Positions 25,165 to 34,607 of a stretch of DNA of 64,000 nt are shown in pieces. How positions within the stretch are numbered: position 1 is the stretch's first letter; every line of letters starts with the position of its first letter. The notes beneath the pieces were generated by a model that saw nothing but the letters and a program-made list of their open reading frames with translations, did no database searches and was not told the origin of the DNA. The position numbers were made by a program, and so were the translations under genes. Source of the stretch: Bacillota bacterium (GTDB lineage: Bacteria > Bacillota > Desulfotomaculia > Desulfotomaculales > VENG01); NCBI GenBank assembly GCA_009711705.1, contig VENG01000011.1, forward strand, positions 1 through 64,000. The letters are read 5' to 3'.

Positions 25165-25524
25165 CTAAAAGTATTGGTCAATAATCATCCCTATATTTTG
25201 TTCCATTCCCTGGACAAGCTTGGGCAGCTCCTCCGGGGTCACTTGGCGTTCTTTGCCGCTCTGGGTGTTATTGATTTTGACAGTTGTCTTATCGTTATCA
25301 TTCTTAACAGCAAACTCTAAAGGTAGATTATTAGCCTGGGCATTTTCGTTAAGTTTTTCCACGGCTTTATTCAGGGCGTTTATGTCCAGCTGAGTGCCTG
25401 ATTCGTTTTTCTTGGCAGCATCTTCCGTCCCGTCGGGTTTTCTTAGCTGCTTTTCCTGGGCCAGTTTGGTGGTAACATCATCGTAGGTAGCCATGCTTTG
25501 CAGGCCGCCGTCTCCTATTTTCAT
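25165..25524 (-). CDS. flaG: FlaG family protein
   Basis: Small flagellar protein linked to filament length control. A variable N-terminus leads into the conserved C-terminal FlaG domain: LNKAVEKLNENAQANNLPL, then FAVKNDNDKTTVKI and ERQVTPEELPKLVQGM. Length is 119, typical. It follows flgL by 14 bases in the same direction. Confidence 0.88.
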   Translation of the reverse strand: MKIGDGGLQSMATYDDVTTKLAQEKQLRKPDGTEDAAKKNESGTQLDINALNKAVEKLNENAQANNLPLEFAVKNDNDKTTVKINNTQSGKERQVTPEELPKLVQGMEQNIGMIIDQYF

Positions 25525-25538
25525 TTGTAATCACCTCT

Positions 25539-26489
25539 CTACTTAAGGAAGTTCAAAAGACTGGTTTGTAACATATTAGCCCCTGCGGACAGGGTTGTCT
25601 GGTATACCAGCTGCTGCTGCCCGAGGTCGATGCTAAGCCGGGCTATATCAGCCGACTGAAGGTTTTGCATTACCTGGGAGAGCCTGGTTTCTTGATCCAG
25701 CATTTGATCCTTTACTGCTTCAAAGTGGCGGGTGCGGGCGCCCACGGCCACCCTGTTCATAAGGATATGATCCGTGGTAGTTTGAATCTCTTCCACCATG
25801 TTGTTTACCTGATCCTGGTCGCCGCTGTTAAGGGCATCCCGCAGATCGATAAGGGTTTTGAAAACACCGCCGGTTACTTCTGCTTTACCGTCAGCACTTA
25901 AATCAGTTGCATCGATAGCACCGAATACTCCGTTTTCTCCATCCAGTACCCCCGGAGCATCCACTGTGTGTTCCGATAAGTTAGCTATCTCGCGGGAGAT
26001 TCTCTTTAGGTCACCCCTGTACATAATTTGGTCAGGATTATTATCATTCCGATAGAAAGGAGGCCTTTGGTTTGTCCGGCCGGCAAAAATGTATTTGCCA
26101 CCGGCTGTGGTATTGGCAACGTCAACCATCTCATCTATCATTTTATCAATTTGTTCCCCAATGGCCTGCATGTCCGCATCGTTAAGCGTCCCGTTTGCCC
26201 CCTGAGCCGCAAGTTCATTGGCTTGGGCCATCATTTCACCGGCTGTACCAAGGGCAGTATCGGTGGTATATAAATAAGACAACCCGTCATCTATATTCTG
26301 AGTATATTGTTTATTTATTTCTTTCTGTGCCTTGACAGCCATTAGCTGGCTGATGTCAGTGGGGTTATCACTGGGGCGCAGGATTGTTTTTCCCGTGGAA
26401 AGTTGTTCCTGGGTGCGGGAAAGCTTGCTTAGGTTATTCTGAATATGCTGTTTAAGCGCGTTTCCCATCATTTGATTGGTTACTCGCAC
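25539..26489 (-). CDS. flgL: Flagellar hook-associated protein 3
   Basis: Hook-filament junction protein, related to flagellin. The N-terminus has MRVTNQMMGNALKQHIQNN and LSTGKTILRPSDNPTDISQ; the C-terminus has LSQVMQNLQSADIARLSIDL and ends TSLLNFLK. Length is 316, normal for the family. It ends with TAG, showing that TAG is an ordinary stop in this genome. It is preceded by flgK with a 26-base gap. Confidence 0.95.
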   Translation of the reverse strand: MRVTNQMMGNALKQHIQNNLSKLSRTQEQLSTGKTILRPSDNPTDISQLMAVKAQKEINKQYTQNIDDGLSYLYTTDTALGTAGEMMAQANELAAQGANGTLNDADMQAIGEQIDKMIDEMVDVANTTAGGKYIFAGRTNQRPPFYRNDNNPDQIMYRGDLKRISREIANLSEHTVDAPGVLDGENGVFGAIDATDLSADGKAEVTGGVFKTLIDLRDALNSGDQDQVNNMVEEIQTTTDHILMNRVAVGARTRHFEAVKDQMLDQETRLSQVMQNLQSADIARLSIDLGQQQLVYQTTLSAGANMLQTSLLNFLK

Positions 26490-26515
26490 GAGGCATTCCC
26501 CCCATTTTTTACACT

Positions 26516-28369
26516 TTAGACAGCCATACGGTTAATCAGGGTATCCAGGATTCCGTCCACTACGTTCATTACCCTGGCGGACGCCTGGTAGCCGTACTGA
26601 AACTGGATCATGCGGCTTAACTCTTCATCCAGGGATACGCCGGATGCGGACTGCTGTAAGCTTGTTATTTGGTCCAGGATGGCATGCTGGTTTTGACTCA
26701 TATTCTGGGCGGATTTGGTTTTGGAACCCAAACTGGCGATATAGCCCTGGTAAGATTCTTCCAAGGTGCTGCCACTAAGATTAAGACTGTCTTGCAGTTG
26801 GATGTCAAAAGAAGCTAATGATGTAGCACTATCTATGTCACCGGCGGAATAATTACCTCCGTCTACACCAAGAGAGATTGTGGCGCTGTAACCTTGGTCG
26901 GAAAAAGCCTGGTTAATAGCGGTTTCAATGTCAGTAAGAGTAGGTGCATGTCCATCAGAGTTATCCCAATCGGCTTCAATCTCCAAAGTTTTGGTACCTT
27001 CATTAAATGATGTGCTAATTGCCGAAGTAGTATCAGATTTAAAGGTAAAAGTAAAACCTTCAAGTATTGAGGCCTCGTTGTCTGCGGTAATACTCAAATT
27101 CCACCCGCTGCCGTTAATGTCATCTTCCCGGCCGGTCAACACCTGTGTCTGGTTCCGTAACCGTGCGACTCCCAGGGCTTCGGTGCCATCCAAGTTTTCC
27201 GGCGTGTCAATCAAATCTTGTTGAACATATATTTGCCCGGCATTCCGGTCATTTCCCGTGATCTGGCTGCCGTTAGTGTCTTCAAAAACCCAATAATACT
27301 GTGGCAAATTCTCGTCGGCGGGATTGTATAACGCGTTGACGGAATCACCCATGGAGCGGGCCATGCTGTTTAATTCATGCATGAGATTGTTGTTGTCACT
27401 CCAAGCTGATACTGTACCCACCATTTTACCGGTACCGTTGTCGATGCGGTCAGTAAGGTTAACAACATTGCTGCCTATATTGACAATCACATCATCGTTT
27501 AATTTGTTGTTGTCACCCTGATCGTTATAGGTAACCTTAACTTGCTCCTGGTTTACCTTTAAGTTGGCGTCGGTATGTATGAGAGACTTGCCAAACAAGC
27601 TGATGTTTATGCCGCCTGTTTCCGCCCCTTGACCGTCAAGGATACCTTGCACTTTAATGGGGCCGAATTGGGACAAGTCCTCTAGTAGAGCGTCCCGCTT
27701 GTCCAAAAGGTCATTGGGTTGGCGGCCTTCCCTTTTAACTTTTATTATTGATTCGGTAATATCTTTTAAACGAGTAGCCAGATCATTAACCTGCTGTGCC
27801 ATATCGTACATTTTGCCGCCCTGGACTAAGCCAGTGCTTGTATCGATGTTGGAAATAATACTTTTATCTACGTTGTTTAGCTGATTATGTGTATCCCTGA
27901 ATAACCTGGCCAGTTCCTTGCCTGATTCCACCACCGCTACCTTAATACCGTCATCTTGAGGAGCGTTATTTAGATCCTGCCAGTCGCTGAAAAAGTTCAG
28001 CATTACTTCCTGGATGCCCCGCCCGTCCGGCTCCGGAAAGATTGATTCTATTTGTTCCATAATTTCGGTTTTGCTCTCCCAGTAACTTTGTGCGGATGTG
28101 GAGTCACGCACCTGGGTGTCCAGGTATTCGTTGCGAATACGCCTGATTTCACTTATTTCTACCCCTGAGCCCAGCTGTCCGGGGCTCGTGCCCGAGTTGG
28201 AGCCGGGGGAGGGGTAGGGAATGCCTGCTGTATGTACTGCTTCTTGGCGGCTGTAGCCAGGGGTGTTGGCGTTGGCTATGTTATGCCCGGTGATTTCCAG
28301 GGACTTTTGGTGAGCGGCCAGCCCGCGGCGGGCGATTTCTAATCCGAAAAATGTACCGGGTGAGGACAT
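26516..28369 (-). CDS. flgK: Flagellar hook-associated protein 1
   Basis: Junction protein between hook and FlgL. The N-terminal rod/hook signature GLEIARRGLAAHQKSLEITGH with NIANANTPGYSRQ, and the C-terminal VSLDEELSRMIQFQYGYQAS, are diagnostic. 617 residues, with a variable central domain. It is followed by flgL in the conserved order flgM-flgN-flgK-flgL. The bases upstream of it are not coding. Confidence 0.95.
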   Translation of the reverse strand: MSSPGTFFGLEIARRGLAAHQKSLEITGHNIANANTPGYSRQEAVHTAGIPYPSPGSNSGTSPGQLGSGVEISEIRRIRNEYLDTQVRDSTSAQSYWESKTEIMEQIESIFPEPDGRGIQEVMLNFFSDWQDLNNAPQDDGIKVAVVESGKELARLFRDTHNQLNNVDKSIISNIDTSTGLVQGGKMYDMAQQVNDLATRLKDITESIIKVKREGRQPNDLLDKRDALLEDLSQFGPIKVQGILDGQGAETGGINISLFGKSLIHTDANLKVNQEQVKVTYNDQGDNNKLNDDVIVNIGSNVVNLTDRIDNGTGKMVGTVSAWSDNNNLMHELNSMARSMGDSVNALYNPADENLPQYYWVFEDTNGSQITGNDRNAGQIYVQQDLIDTPENLDGTEALGVARLRNQTQVLTGREDDINGSGWNLSITADNEASILEGFTFTFKSDTTSAISTSFNEGTKTLEIEADWDNSDGHAPTLTDIETAINQAFSDQGYSATISLGVDGGNYSAGDIDSATSLASFDIQLQDSLNLSGSTLEESYQGYIASLGSKTKSAQNMSQNQHAILDQITSLQQSASGVSLDEELSRMIQFQYGYQASARVMNVVDGILDTLINRMAV

Positions 28370-28480
28370 TGGTTTACCACCTTTGATAAGAAGATATTTG
28401 GGTCGTTGCTTTGGTCGTCTTTTTGATGGGATTAACGGTTACAAAATATGTTTGGGTCGTAACTTATGGGTCGTTTTTTT

Positions 28481-28696
28481 GACAGGATTAAAAGGATTGA
28501 CAGGATTTTTTGTTTTGTTTGTATTCCAATATTATTCCTTTGCATACAGATTGTTTTATTGAAAAGCTATTTGGTGTTTATATTTTTTATAATAATTATT
28601 TAAAGACTTGGTTAGATCTATAGTCTTAGTCCAATAACAATCGCTCTCTTAACACCCCGTCTTTAATCCCTTATCCTGCAATCCTGTAATCCTGTC
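28481..28696. repeat. MITE-like repeat, copy A
   Basis: Begins GACAGGATTA and ends TAATCCTGTC, perfect 10-bp inverted termini. The interior is AT-rich and shares long blocks with copy B (CAGATTGTTTTATTGAAAAG, CTCTTAACACCCCGTCTTTA). It has no coding capacity, as expected of a miniature non-autonomous element or a structured intergenic repeat. Confidence 0.8.
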
Positions 28697-28880
28697 TAAG
28701 TCTTTTGCCTTTTCTTTTTACGAAAATGCAGTTTTTATAATATTTGTGTATGAGTTTTATGTAAGTTTCGACGAGATTAAAGGGTTTAAACGGTATTTTT
28801 CTGTATGCATTTCTCCAGGGTCATTTTTGATAGAAAAACATTGAAAAACAGTTCAGGGTATTTCTTTGGGGTCGATTTTT

Positions 28881-29087
28881 GACAGGATTAACAGCATTTT
28901 TTGCTTTGCTTATATTCCTGTATGATTCCTTTGTATACAGATTGTTTTATTGAAAAGGTATTTGTGGTTTTTATTTTTATAATAATTATGTAAGCTTTGG
29001 TTGGTTCTATGGTCTTAGTCCTGCAGCAACCGACTCTCTTAACACCCCGTCTTTAATCCCTTATCCTGCAAATCCTGTAATCCTGTC
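28881..29087. repeat. MITE-like repeat, copy B
   Basis: Direct repeat of copy A in the same orientation, with the same GACAGGATTA/TAATCCTGTC termini. The copies differ by scattered substitutions and small indels, so they are not a very recent duplication. Both are preceded by a TTTTT tract, and copy B's tract is part of the sequence GGGTCGATTTTT, similar to GGGTCGTTTTTTT before copy A, so the duplicated block includes flanking bases. Confidence 0.8.
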
Positions 29088-29185
29088 TAAAGTCTTTTCC
29101 TTTTCTTTTCTCTTTGTTTTAATCTCTATCCCGCGAATCCCGTTAATCCCGTCAAAAATTTCCCTTTCTTTTTTTAAGGTTTTAA

Positions 29186-29683
29186 TTAGATTGATTTATT
29201 TAGTCTGGATTTGTTGGTTGGTGTTTTGTTTAGGTTGCCTTGTTTGGTGTAGCCGGTTTGCTGTTGTGGTTGGAGCAGCCCCAGCATGAAGTTTGTAAAT
29301 TGTAGGGCCTGGTCTGTTAATGCCTGGTTTAAGATATTAACTTCTTTAAGGTGTTCTGTGTTTTTCTGCAACGAAGATTTAATATTATTAAGGTCCAGTG
29401 CATCTTTTTGCCCGGCATATAGTGTCAGGTGCTCAAGGGACGATTCTCCTGGCAGCCCCAGATCTTTTTCCAGGGCCTGCTGTACCTGCAGGCGGTCATT
29501 TTCTAGATTCTTAAGGGTGTTGGATAGTACTTCTTGCTTTTCTGTAATTGTCTGCAGGTTTTTGGTATCATTACGGCGCAGGTATTGGGTTTGCTCTTCT
29601 GCTGCGGCAATTAACCGTTCTATAACCTGTTCCTGCCGCTGCAGCAGTTTATATAGTTTTGCGAACTGCTGTCTTGTATCCAT
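29186..29683 (-). CDS. flgN: FlgN-family flagellar chaperone
   Basis: Export chaperone for the hook-associated proteins FlgK and FlgL. An all-helical 165-residue chain begins with the family-like pattern FAKLYKLLQRQEQVIERLI and has a long coiled coil to about residue 135; the tail is Asn/Lys-rich. Identification rests on length, helicity and position between flgM and flgK. The start is four bases after the flgM stop. Confidence 0.8.
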   Translation of the reverse strand: MDTRQQFAKLYKLLQRQEQVIERLIAAAEEQTQYLRRNDTKNLQTITEKQEVLSNTLKNLENDRLQVQQALEKDLGLPGESSLEHLTLYAGQKDALDLNNIKSSLQKNTEHLKEVNILNQALTDQALQFTNFMLGLLQPQQQTGYTKQGNLNKTPTNKSRLNKSI

Positions 29684-29686
29684 GGT

Positions 29687-29989
29687 TTAAACCTTCTCAT
29701 CCAGTAATTTATCGTTGATAATTCCCTGGGCAATTTTTTCCGGGGACGGCTTGTAAGTACCTTCATGGATCTTTGCTTTCAAGGATTGCACTAACTCCGG
29801 CCTTACTTCCGAGCGCTGTTTGAGTTCCTGGCGGTATGATGCCAGGTCGCGTGCTTCCCGGGAAATTTCAATACGGTCGCCTTTGTTGGGCGTATTGGTG
29901 GTGCTGGAAGCCTCCCGGCCGTCTTTATGGACGTTGGCCTGGTTATTATATGTTTGTAAAGCCTTTATTCCGTTGGGATTTATTTTCAT
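29687..29989 (-). CDS. flgM: Anti-sigma-28 factor FlgM
   Basis: Binds sigma-28 until hook completion. 100 residues, with a disordered N-terminal half and the conserved C-terminal helices: DRIEISREARDLASY, then VRPELVQSLKAKIHEGTYKP and IAQGIINDKLLDE. It is upstream of flgN in the same direction. Confidence 0.92.
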   Translation of the reverse strand: MKINPNGIKALQTYNNQANVHKDGREASSTTNTPNKGDRIEISREARDLASYRQELKQRSEVRPELVQSLKAKIHEGTYKPSPEKIAQGIINDKLLDEKV

Positions 29990-30051
29990 GGTACCGACCT
30001 CTTTCCAATGCTCTTCTCTAACTGTCTATTCGTCTGTGTACCATTGGGACT

Positions 30052-31137
30052 TTATACTTTTCTCAAAATTTCCCGTGCAATTTGTGTCAGGGGCAGTACT
30101 GTAACAGCTGCACCTAATTCTGCGGCGGCCTTGGGCATGCCGTAAACCACGCATGTACTTTCATCTTCGGCGATGGTATATGATCCAGATTCCCTCAAAA
30201 TGGCCAACCCTTGGGCCCCGTCTTTACCCATCCCGGTCAATAAAACACCCATGGCCCGCTTGCCGTAAACACTTGCAGCGGAGGACATCACCCAATCAAC
30301 GGACGGCCGGAATTGCCCGGGCTTAAGGGGCCTGTCCAGGCCCTGGTCCAGCTTTACTGTTACGTGGCTGCCGGATGCTTTAAAGTCCAAGTCATATCCA
30401 GCCGGGGCAACAAGTATATGTCCTGGTATTACGGGATCATTATGTTGGGCATGCCGCACTTTGATGTTGCATTTTCTGGCCAGGTGGTCGGCCATAGGTT
30501 GGCTAAATCCGGCAGGTATGTGCTGCACCACTACGATAGCAGCGGGAAAGTTTTGGGGGAGGGTGGGAAGCAGCGATTGGAGAGCTGCCGGCCCGCCGGT
30601 GGATGAACCGATCACAACCAGGTTAGCCTTGGTTGATGTTACTCTGGTACGAGATCTTGGTGGCGGCAGGGGTTTTTCCGGTGTTTTTTGTGCCGGCGGC
30701 TTCTTTGGCTGCACCTTGCGGGCAGGTGTAGCGTGTATTGTCGCATGAACTGCCGTAGAAAGTTTCTCTGCCAGCTGACCGGTTACTGACTTTACTTGGG
30801 CGGGGCTGGCGGGTTTAGGGACAAAATCCACCGCCCCGGCAGCCAGGGCTTCCATGGTAGCCCTGGCACCGGCTGTGGTTAATGTGCTCAGCATAATTAC
30901 CGGCAGAGGGCAGCGGCGCATAACTTCTTTCAGAGCGGAAAGGCCGTCCATTTTGGGCATTTCCACATCCATGGTTACGGCATCAGGCTTCAGGGCGCAT
31001 ATTTTTTGTACCCCTTCTTCCCCGTTGGAAGCAGTTGCTATTATTTTGAATTTACCGGTTTCCTCCAGGAGGCGGCTGACCATGATCCGCATCAGTGCGG
31101 AATCGTCAACTACCAGTACCCTAATTGGCTTCTGCAT
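30052..31137 (-). CDS. cheB: Chemotaxis protein-glutamate methylesterase CheB
   Basis: Removes methyl groups from, and deamidates, chemoreceptors. The receiver domain has phosphoacceptor Asp57 in VTMDVEMPKMDG. The C-terminal esterase carries IGSSTGGPAAL (Ser), VVQHIPAGFS (His) and GMGKDGAQG (Asp). The ATG at 31137 has a GAGG site; upstream ATGs lie within cheA. Its first codons overlap the end of cheA, so it is translated with the kinase. Confidence 0.95.
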   Translation of the reverse strand: MQKPIRVLVVDDSALMRIMVSRLLEETGKFKIIATASNGEEGVQKICALKPDAVTMDVEMPKMDGLSALKEVMRRCPLPVIMLSTLTTAGARATMEALAAGAVDFVPKPASPAQVKSVTGQLAEKLSTAVHATIHATPARKVQPKKPPAQKTPEKPLPPPRSRTRVTSTKANLVVIGSSTGGPAALQSLLPTLPQNFPAAIVVVQHIPAGFSQPMADHLARKCNIKVRHAQHNDPVIPGHILVAPAGYDLDFKASGSHVTVKLDQGLDRPLKPGQFRPSVDWVMSSAASVYGKRAMGVLLTGMGKDGAQGLAILRESGSYTIAEDESTCVVYGMPKAAAELGAAVTVLPLTQIAREILRKV

Positions 31138-33226
31138 AACCGACATCCTCTGCATTGGTACCGGATTCCTTGATTATTCCCCGTGGGTCTACAATGAGAG
31201 CTACCTTGCCGTCACCCAGGATGGTGGCGCCGGAGAGGTTATCGACGTGGCCCATGTAGGAACCCAGGGACTTAATTACAATCTCCTGCTCTCCCAGTAA
31301 TCTGTCTACCACAACACCTACTTTTCTGTCGCCGGAACCGAGTACCACTACATACAGTCTACTGTTTTCCTCGTCGTCCGGCTGCTGGTTGAAGACGCTC
31401 GACAACCTAACCAGTGGTAAAACTGAACCACGCACAATAACTACTTCACTGTGACGAACTAGTTTTATCTCATCTTGTTCAATGGCCAGTGTTTCCACAA
31501 TATGGGTTAAAGGAAAGGCGTATGTATGTTTCCCCAGGGTTACCATCAGGGCATTAATGATGGCCAGGGTAAGCGGCAGCTTGATGGTAAAGGTGGTCCC
31601 CTGGCCGGGGATGCTGTTAAACTCTACCGAGCCGTTGATCTGCTCTATCTGGCTGCGCACAATATCCATCCCCACACCTCGTCCGGATATGTCGTTTACA
31701 TTTTCTGTGGTGGAAAAACCAGGTGCAAAAATATAGTCCAGTATTTCTCTTTTATGTAATCTTTGGGCCTGTTCTGCGCTAACCAAACCTTTTTCTACAA
31801 TTTTGCTGCGTAGTTTTTCCGGGTCCATTCCTTTGCCGTCATCTTCCAGGGTAATTACAATATGGCTTTCCACATAGGAAGCTTTTAGCTGTACTTTTCC
31901 CTTGCGGGGCTTGCCGGTTTTGACGCGCACTTCCGGCGGCTCAATGCCGTGGTCGATAGAATTTCTAAGCAGGTGAATTAGGGGATCTCCGATTATTTCA
32001 ATGACATTACGGTCTAATTCTGTCTCCTTGCCTTCTATGGTAAATTCAACTTCCTTATCCATCTTTTGAGCAATATCCCTAACCATACGTGGAAAGCGGT
32101 TAAAAACATAAGACACCGGTAACATGCGGGCTTTCATAATTTCGTCCTGCAAATCGGTGGTGACTTGTCCCAGGTGACTGGATATTTCCATCAGGCTTTC
32201 GGCCAGGTCATCTGATCCATACTGGCTCTCAAAAACATCGGTAAAACGGTTCAGGCGAGTGCGGTCAATAACCAGTTCACCCACCAGGTTCATTAAAGTA
32301 TCAAGTTTTTGCACATCTACACGCACAGTTTTGGAAGTGCTAATTTTCTTTTGGCCCTGTGTAGGATTTTGCTGTTGATCCTCACGTGCTGGTAAGGTGG
32401 CTGAAGGAGTGACTTCTTCAGCCACAGCAGCATCCCTGGATAATAATACCTCCTGAACTCTCACATCTTTCACATCAGCTACTGAAGTGGCCAGGTTGGT
32501 AATATGATCTGTATCCTCTTCTGTAAGTAAGATCACGGTAAAATGGTGTTCAAAATTACCTTCCTGTACATCTTCGGCCGGAGGGTCGCTCTTGATTATT
32601 TCCCCTTTTTCTTGTAGGGTCTCAAACACAATGAAGGCTCTAACTTCCTTCATCTGAGTGTGTTGGTCCAGCACTATGGTAACCCAATAAGCGTTAAACC
32701 CTTTTAGTTGCGCTTGGGTAATTAACGTCTCGTCAGTCTCTTCCAGCTGGGGGAGAGCAATGTCCGCGGCCGCAGTATTATCGGCTGCTGCTTTGGTCTT
32801 TAAGCCGGTTTTTTGCTGGCCCGGATCTTCGCCAGTCCCACCCAATTCCGTGTCTTCTTTAAAGGCCGCGATTTTAGCTGTCACGGCACTGGTGTCTACT
32901 TCTTCCCCTTCCCCGGTAATTTCATCGCGCAGCGCGTGCAGGGTATCTAGGGCCTCAAAAAGGGTATCTATTAAGGGTGCGGTGACGGGAAGCGAGTGCT
33001 GGCGCAGTTGTTCAAAAAGATTTTCAATTTGGTGGGTCAGGGTGGACATACGGTCATAGCCCATTACGGCAGAGGAGCCTTTAATGGTATGGGCTGCACG
33101 AAATATTTCCTGCAGCACCTCAGGACTGTCCTCTCCCTTCTCCATAGTTAAAAGGTTATCGCTAATGACTTGTATTTTCTCATCCAGTTCTTCCATAAAT
33201 ACCGCAATTTCTTCATTAGAGAACAT
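31121..33226 (-). CDS. cheA: Chemotaxis histidine kinase CheA
   Basis: Domains in order: HPt with His46 in RAAHTIKGSS, a P2-like linker region, dimerisation (VDVQKLDTLMNLVGELVIDR), a GHKL ATPase with LLRNSIDHGIE (N box) and SGRGVGMDIV, and a C-terminal CheW-like domain. 701 residues, complete. It lies between cheW and cheB and ends in TAG. Confidence 0.96.
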   Translation of the reverse strand: MFSNEEIAVFMEELDEKIQVISDNLLTMEKGEDSPEVLQEIFRAAHTIKGSSAVMGYDRMSTLTHQIENLFEQLRQHSLPVTAPLIDTLFEALDTLHALRDEITGEGEEVDTSAVTAKIAAFKEDTELGGTGEDPGQQKTGLKTKAAADNTAAADIALPQLEETDETLITQAQLKGFNAYWVTIVLDQHTQMKEVRAFIVFETLQEKGEIIKSDPPAEDVQEGNFEHHFTVILLTEEDTDHITNLATSVADVKDVRVQEVLLSRDAAVAEEVTPSATLPAREDQQQNPTQGQKKISTSKTVRVDVQKLDTLMNLVGELVIDRTRLNRFTDVFESQYGSDDLAESLMEISSHLGQVTTDLQDEIMKARMLPVSYVFNRFPRMVRDIAQKMDKEVEFTIEGKETELDRNVIEIIGDPLIHLLRNSIDHGIEPPEVRVKTGKPRKGKVQLKASYVESHIVITLEDDGKGMDPEKLRSKIVEKGLVSAEQAQRLHKREILDYIFAPGFSTTENVNDISGRGVGMDIVRSQIEQINGSVEFNSIPGQGTTFTIKLPLTLAIINALMVTLGKHTYAFPLTHIVETLAIEQDEIKLVRHSEVVIVRGSVLPLVRLSSVFNQQPDDEENSRLYVVVLGSGDRKVGVVVDRLLGEQEIVIKSLGSYMGHVDNLSGATILGDGKVALIVDPRGIIKESGTNAEDVGYAEAN

Positions 33227-33236
33227 TTAGATCACC

Positions 33237-33722
33237 TCAAACGTTTTGTTCTGCCGTCATTATAGACTCCAGAACCTCTTTTTCTTCGTCTTGCAGTACC
33301 TTGGCCAGGTCAAGAAGGATAATCATCCGTTTTTCCAACAGGGCAACTCCCTGGATAAAAGATTGATCTACGCTGCCAATCACAGAAGGTGGGGGCTCCA
33401 CGTTACCACTGGAAATCTGCAGCACTTCTGCTACGGAATCTACAATGATACCCATACTGTTGCTATCCATGTCCACTATGATTATGCGGGTTGACTGCGT
33501 GTATTCCGCTACCTGGAGACCAAAGCGCTTTCTAAGGTCCATTACCGGAATAACCCTGCCCCTTATTTCGATGATGCCTTCGATAAAATCCGGAGCTTGT
33601 GGGATGGGGGTAATCTTTTCCATGCGAATTATTTCCAGAACAGCGTCAATTGGTACGCCGTACACCTGCTGATCCAGGTCAAATACAACAACCTGTTGGT
33701 CCAGGTAATTCGCGTCTACCAT
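33237..33722 (-). CDS. cheW: Chemotaxis coupling protein CheW
   Basis: Scaffold linking CheA to chemoreceptors. The body has VVVFDLDQQVYGVPIDAVLEI, FIEGIIEIRGRVIPVMDLRKRFG and the final GVALLEKRMIILLDLAKVL. The ATG at 33722 is preferred over the TTG at 33737, because the GGAG ribosome site lies between them. About 161 residues. It sits 10 bases before cheA. Confidence 0.93.
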   Translation of the reverse strand: MVDANYLDQQVVVFDLDQQVYGVPIDAVLEIIRMEKITPIPQAPDFIEGIIEIRGRVIPVMDLRKRFGLQVAEYTQSTRIIIVDMDSNSMGIIVDSVAEVLQISSGNVEPPPSVIGSVDQSFIQGVALLEKRMIILLDLAKVLQDEEKEVLESIMTAEQNV

Positions 33723-33748
33723 TAAAATCAACTCCAATCAATAATATT

Positions 33749-34537
33749 CTAGCTTTCTTCCTCACTCTCCATTTCCGTGTTGCCTCCCCGTGAAGCAGGG
33801 GCAAGGAAGGCGGTAAGGCGCTCACGGATTAAAACCGGGTTGTAGCCGGCCTGAAGAGAAACTATGCCTTCCATGGCCAGTTCGCGAATAAGTACTTCAT
33901 TTTTACTCAGGTTTTGCAGTTTACCACTTAATGGAATCCAGAGCACATTGGCGCTTCCCACACCGTATAACGTGGCCATAAACGCTACTGCGATGGCCGG
34001 AGCCAATTGCTCAGGGTCCTCCATGCTACCCAGTACGTGAATCAGTCCCATTACCGTGCCGATGATCCCCATGGTGGGAGCATAACCACCCGCAGTTTCA
34101 AAAATGGCGCTGCCCACATGGTGACGCGATTCAATGGTATAAAGTTCGGTTTCCAGTACATTTTTAACCATTTCCGGGTCAGTGCCGTCCACCACTAACT
34201 GAATGCCTTTGCGAATAAAAGGATCTTCAATTTCTTCAAGGCGTGTTTCCAGGTGTAAAAGGCCTTCTTTGCGTGCATCGTCGGCCAAACTAACCATGGT
34301 CTCAATGGTAGCCACTGCATCCGGCTGCTTGGAAAAGAAAGCAACCTTTAACAATCTGGGTATGCTTAGTACTTCCTGTAAAGAAAAAGAAATAACCGTG
34401 GCCCCAATGGTGCCACCAAAGACGATTATAGCGGCGCTGGGTTGGAAGAGGGCACCCACATGGCCTCCTTCCAGTAAGAAACCGCCTATTAGTGAGATAA
34501 GGCCGAAAAATAAGCCACCGATGGCAGTAATGTCCAT
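33749..34537 (-). CDS. motA: Flagellar motor stator protein MotA
   Basis: Ion-channel stator subunit in the cytoplasmic membrane. Four hydrophobic segments: near residues 5-25, near 35-55, and two after residue 145 (GIIGTVMGLIHVLG, then IAVAFMATLYGVGSANV). The cytoplasmic loop has the charged MotA pattern. 262 residues, usual length. It is followed downstream by cheW (12 bases) and ends in TAG. Confidence 0.94.
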   Translation of the reverse strand: MDITAIGGLFFGLISLIGGFLLEGGHVGALFQPSAAIIVFGGTIGATVISFSLQEVLSIPRLLKVAFFSKQPDAVATIETMVSLADDARKEGLLHLETRLEEIEDPFIRKGIQLVVDGTDPEMVKNVLETELYTIESRHHVGSAIFETAGGYAPTMGIIGTVMGLIHVLGSMEDPEQLAPAIAVAFMATLYGVGSANVLWIPLSGKLQNLSKNEVLIRELAMEGIVSLQAGYNPVLIRERLTAFLAPASRGGNTEMESEEES

Positions 34538-34607
34538 AATAATCCCTTTCTGTCGTAATATCCTCTATTCTATTTAACCCGACTAGTTTAATAATTAACT
34601 AGGGGGA

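Larger units (their letters stand above)
28370..29185. other. 816-base non-coding gap between flgN and flgK
   Basis: No gene is visible. The gap is filled by two copies of a roughly 210-bp repeat (28481-28696 and 28881-29087) and by degraded ends of similar sequence (GGGATTAACGG near 28428; CCCGTTAATCCCGTC near 29138-29152). It interrupts an otherwise tight flagellar operon. Confidence 0.8.
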
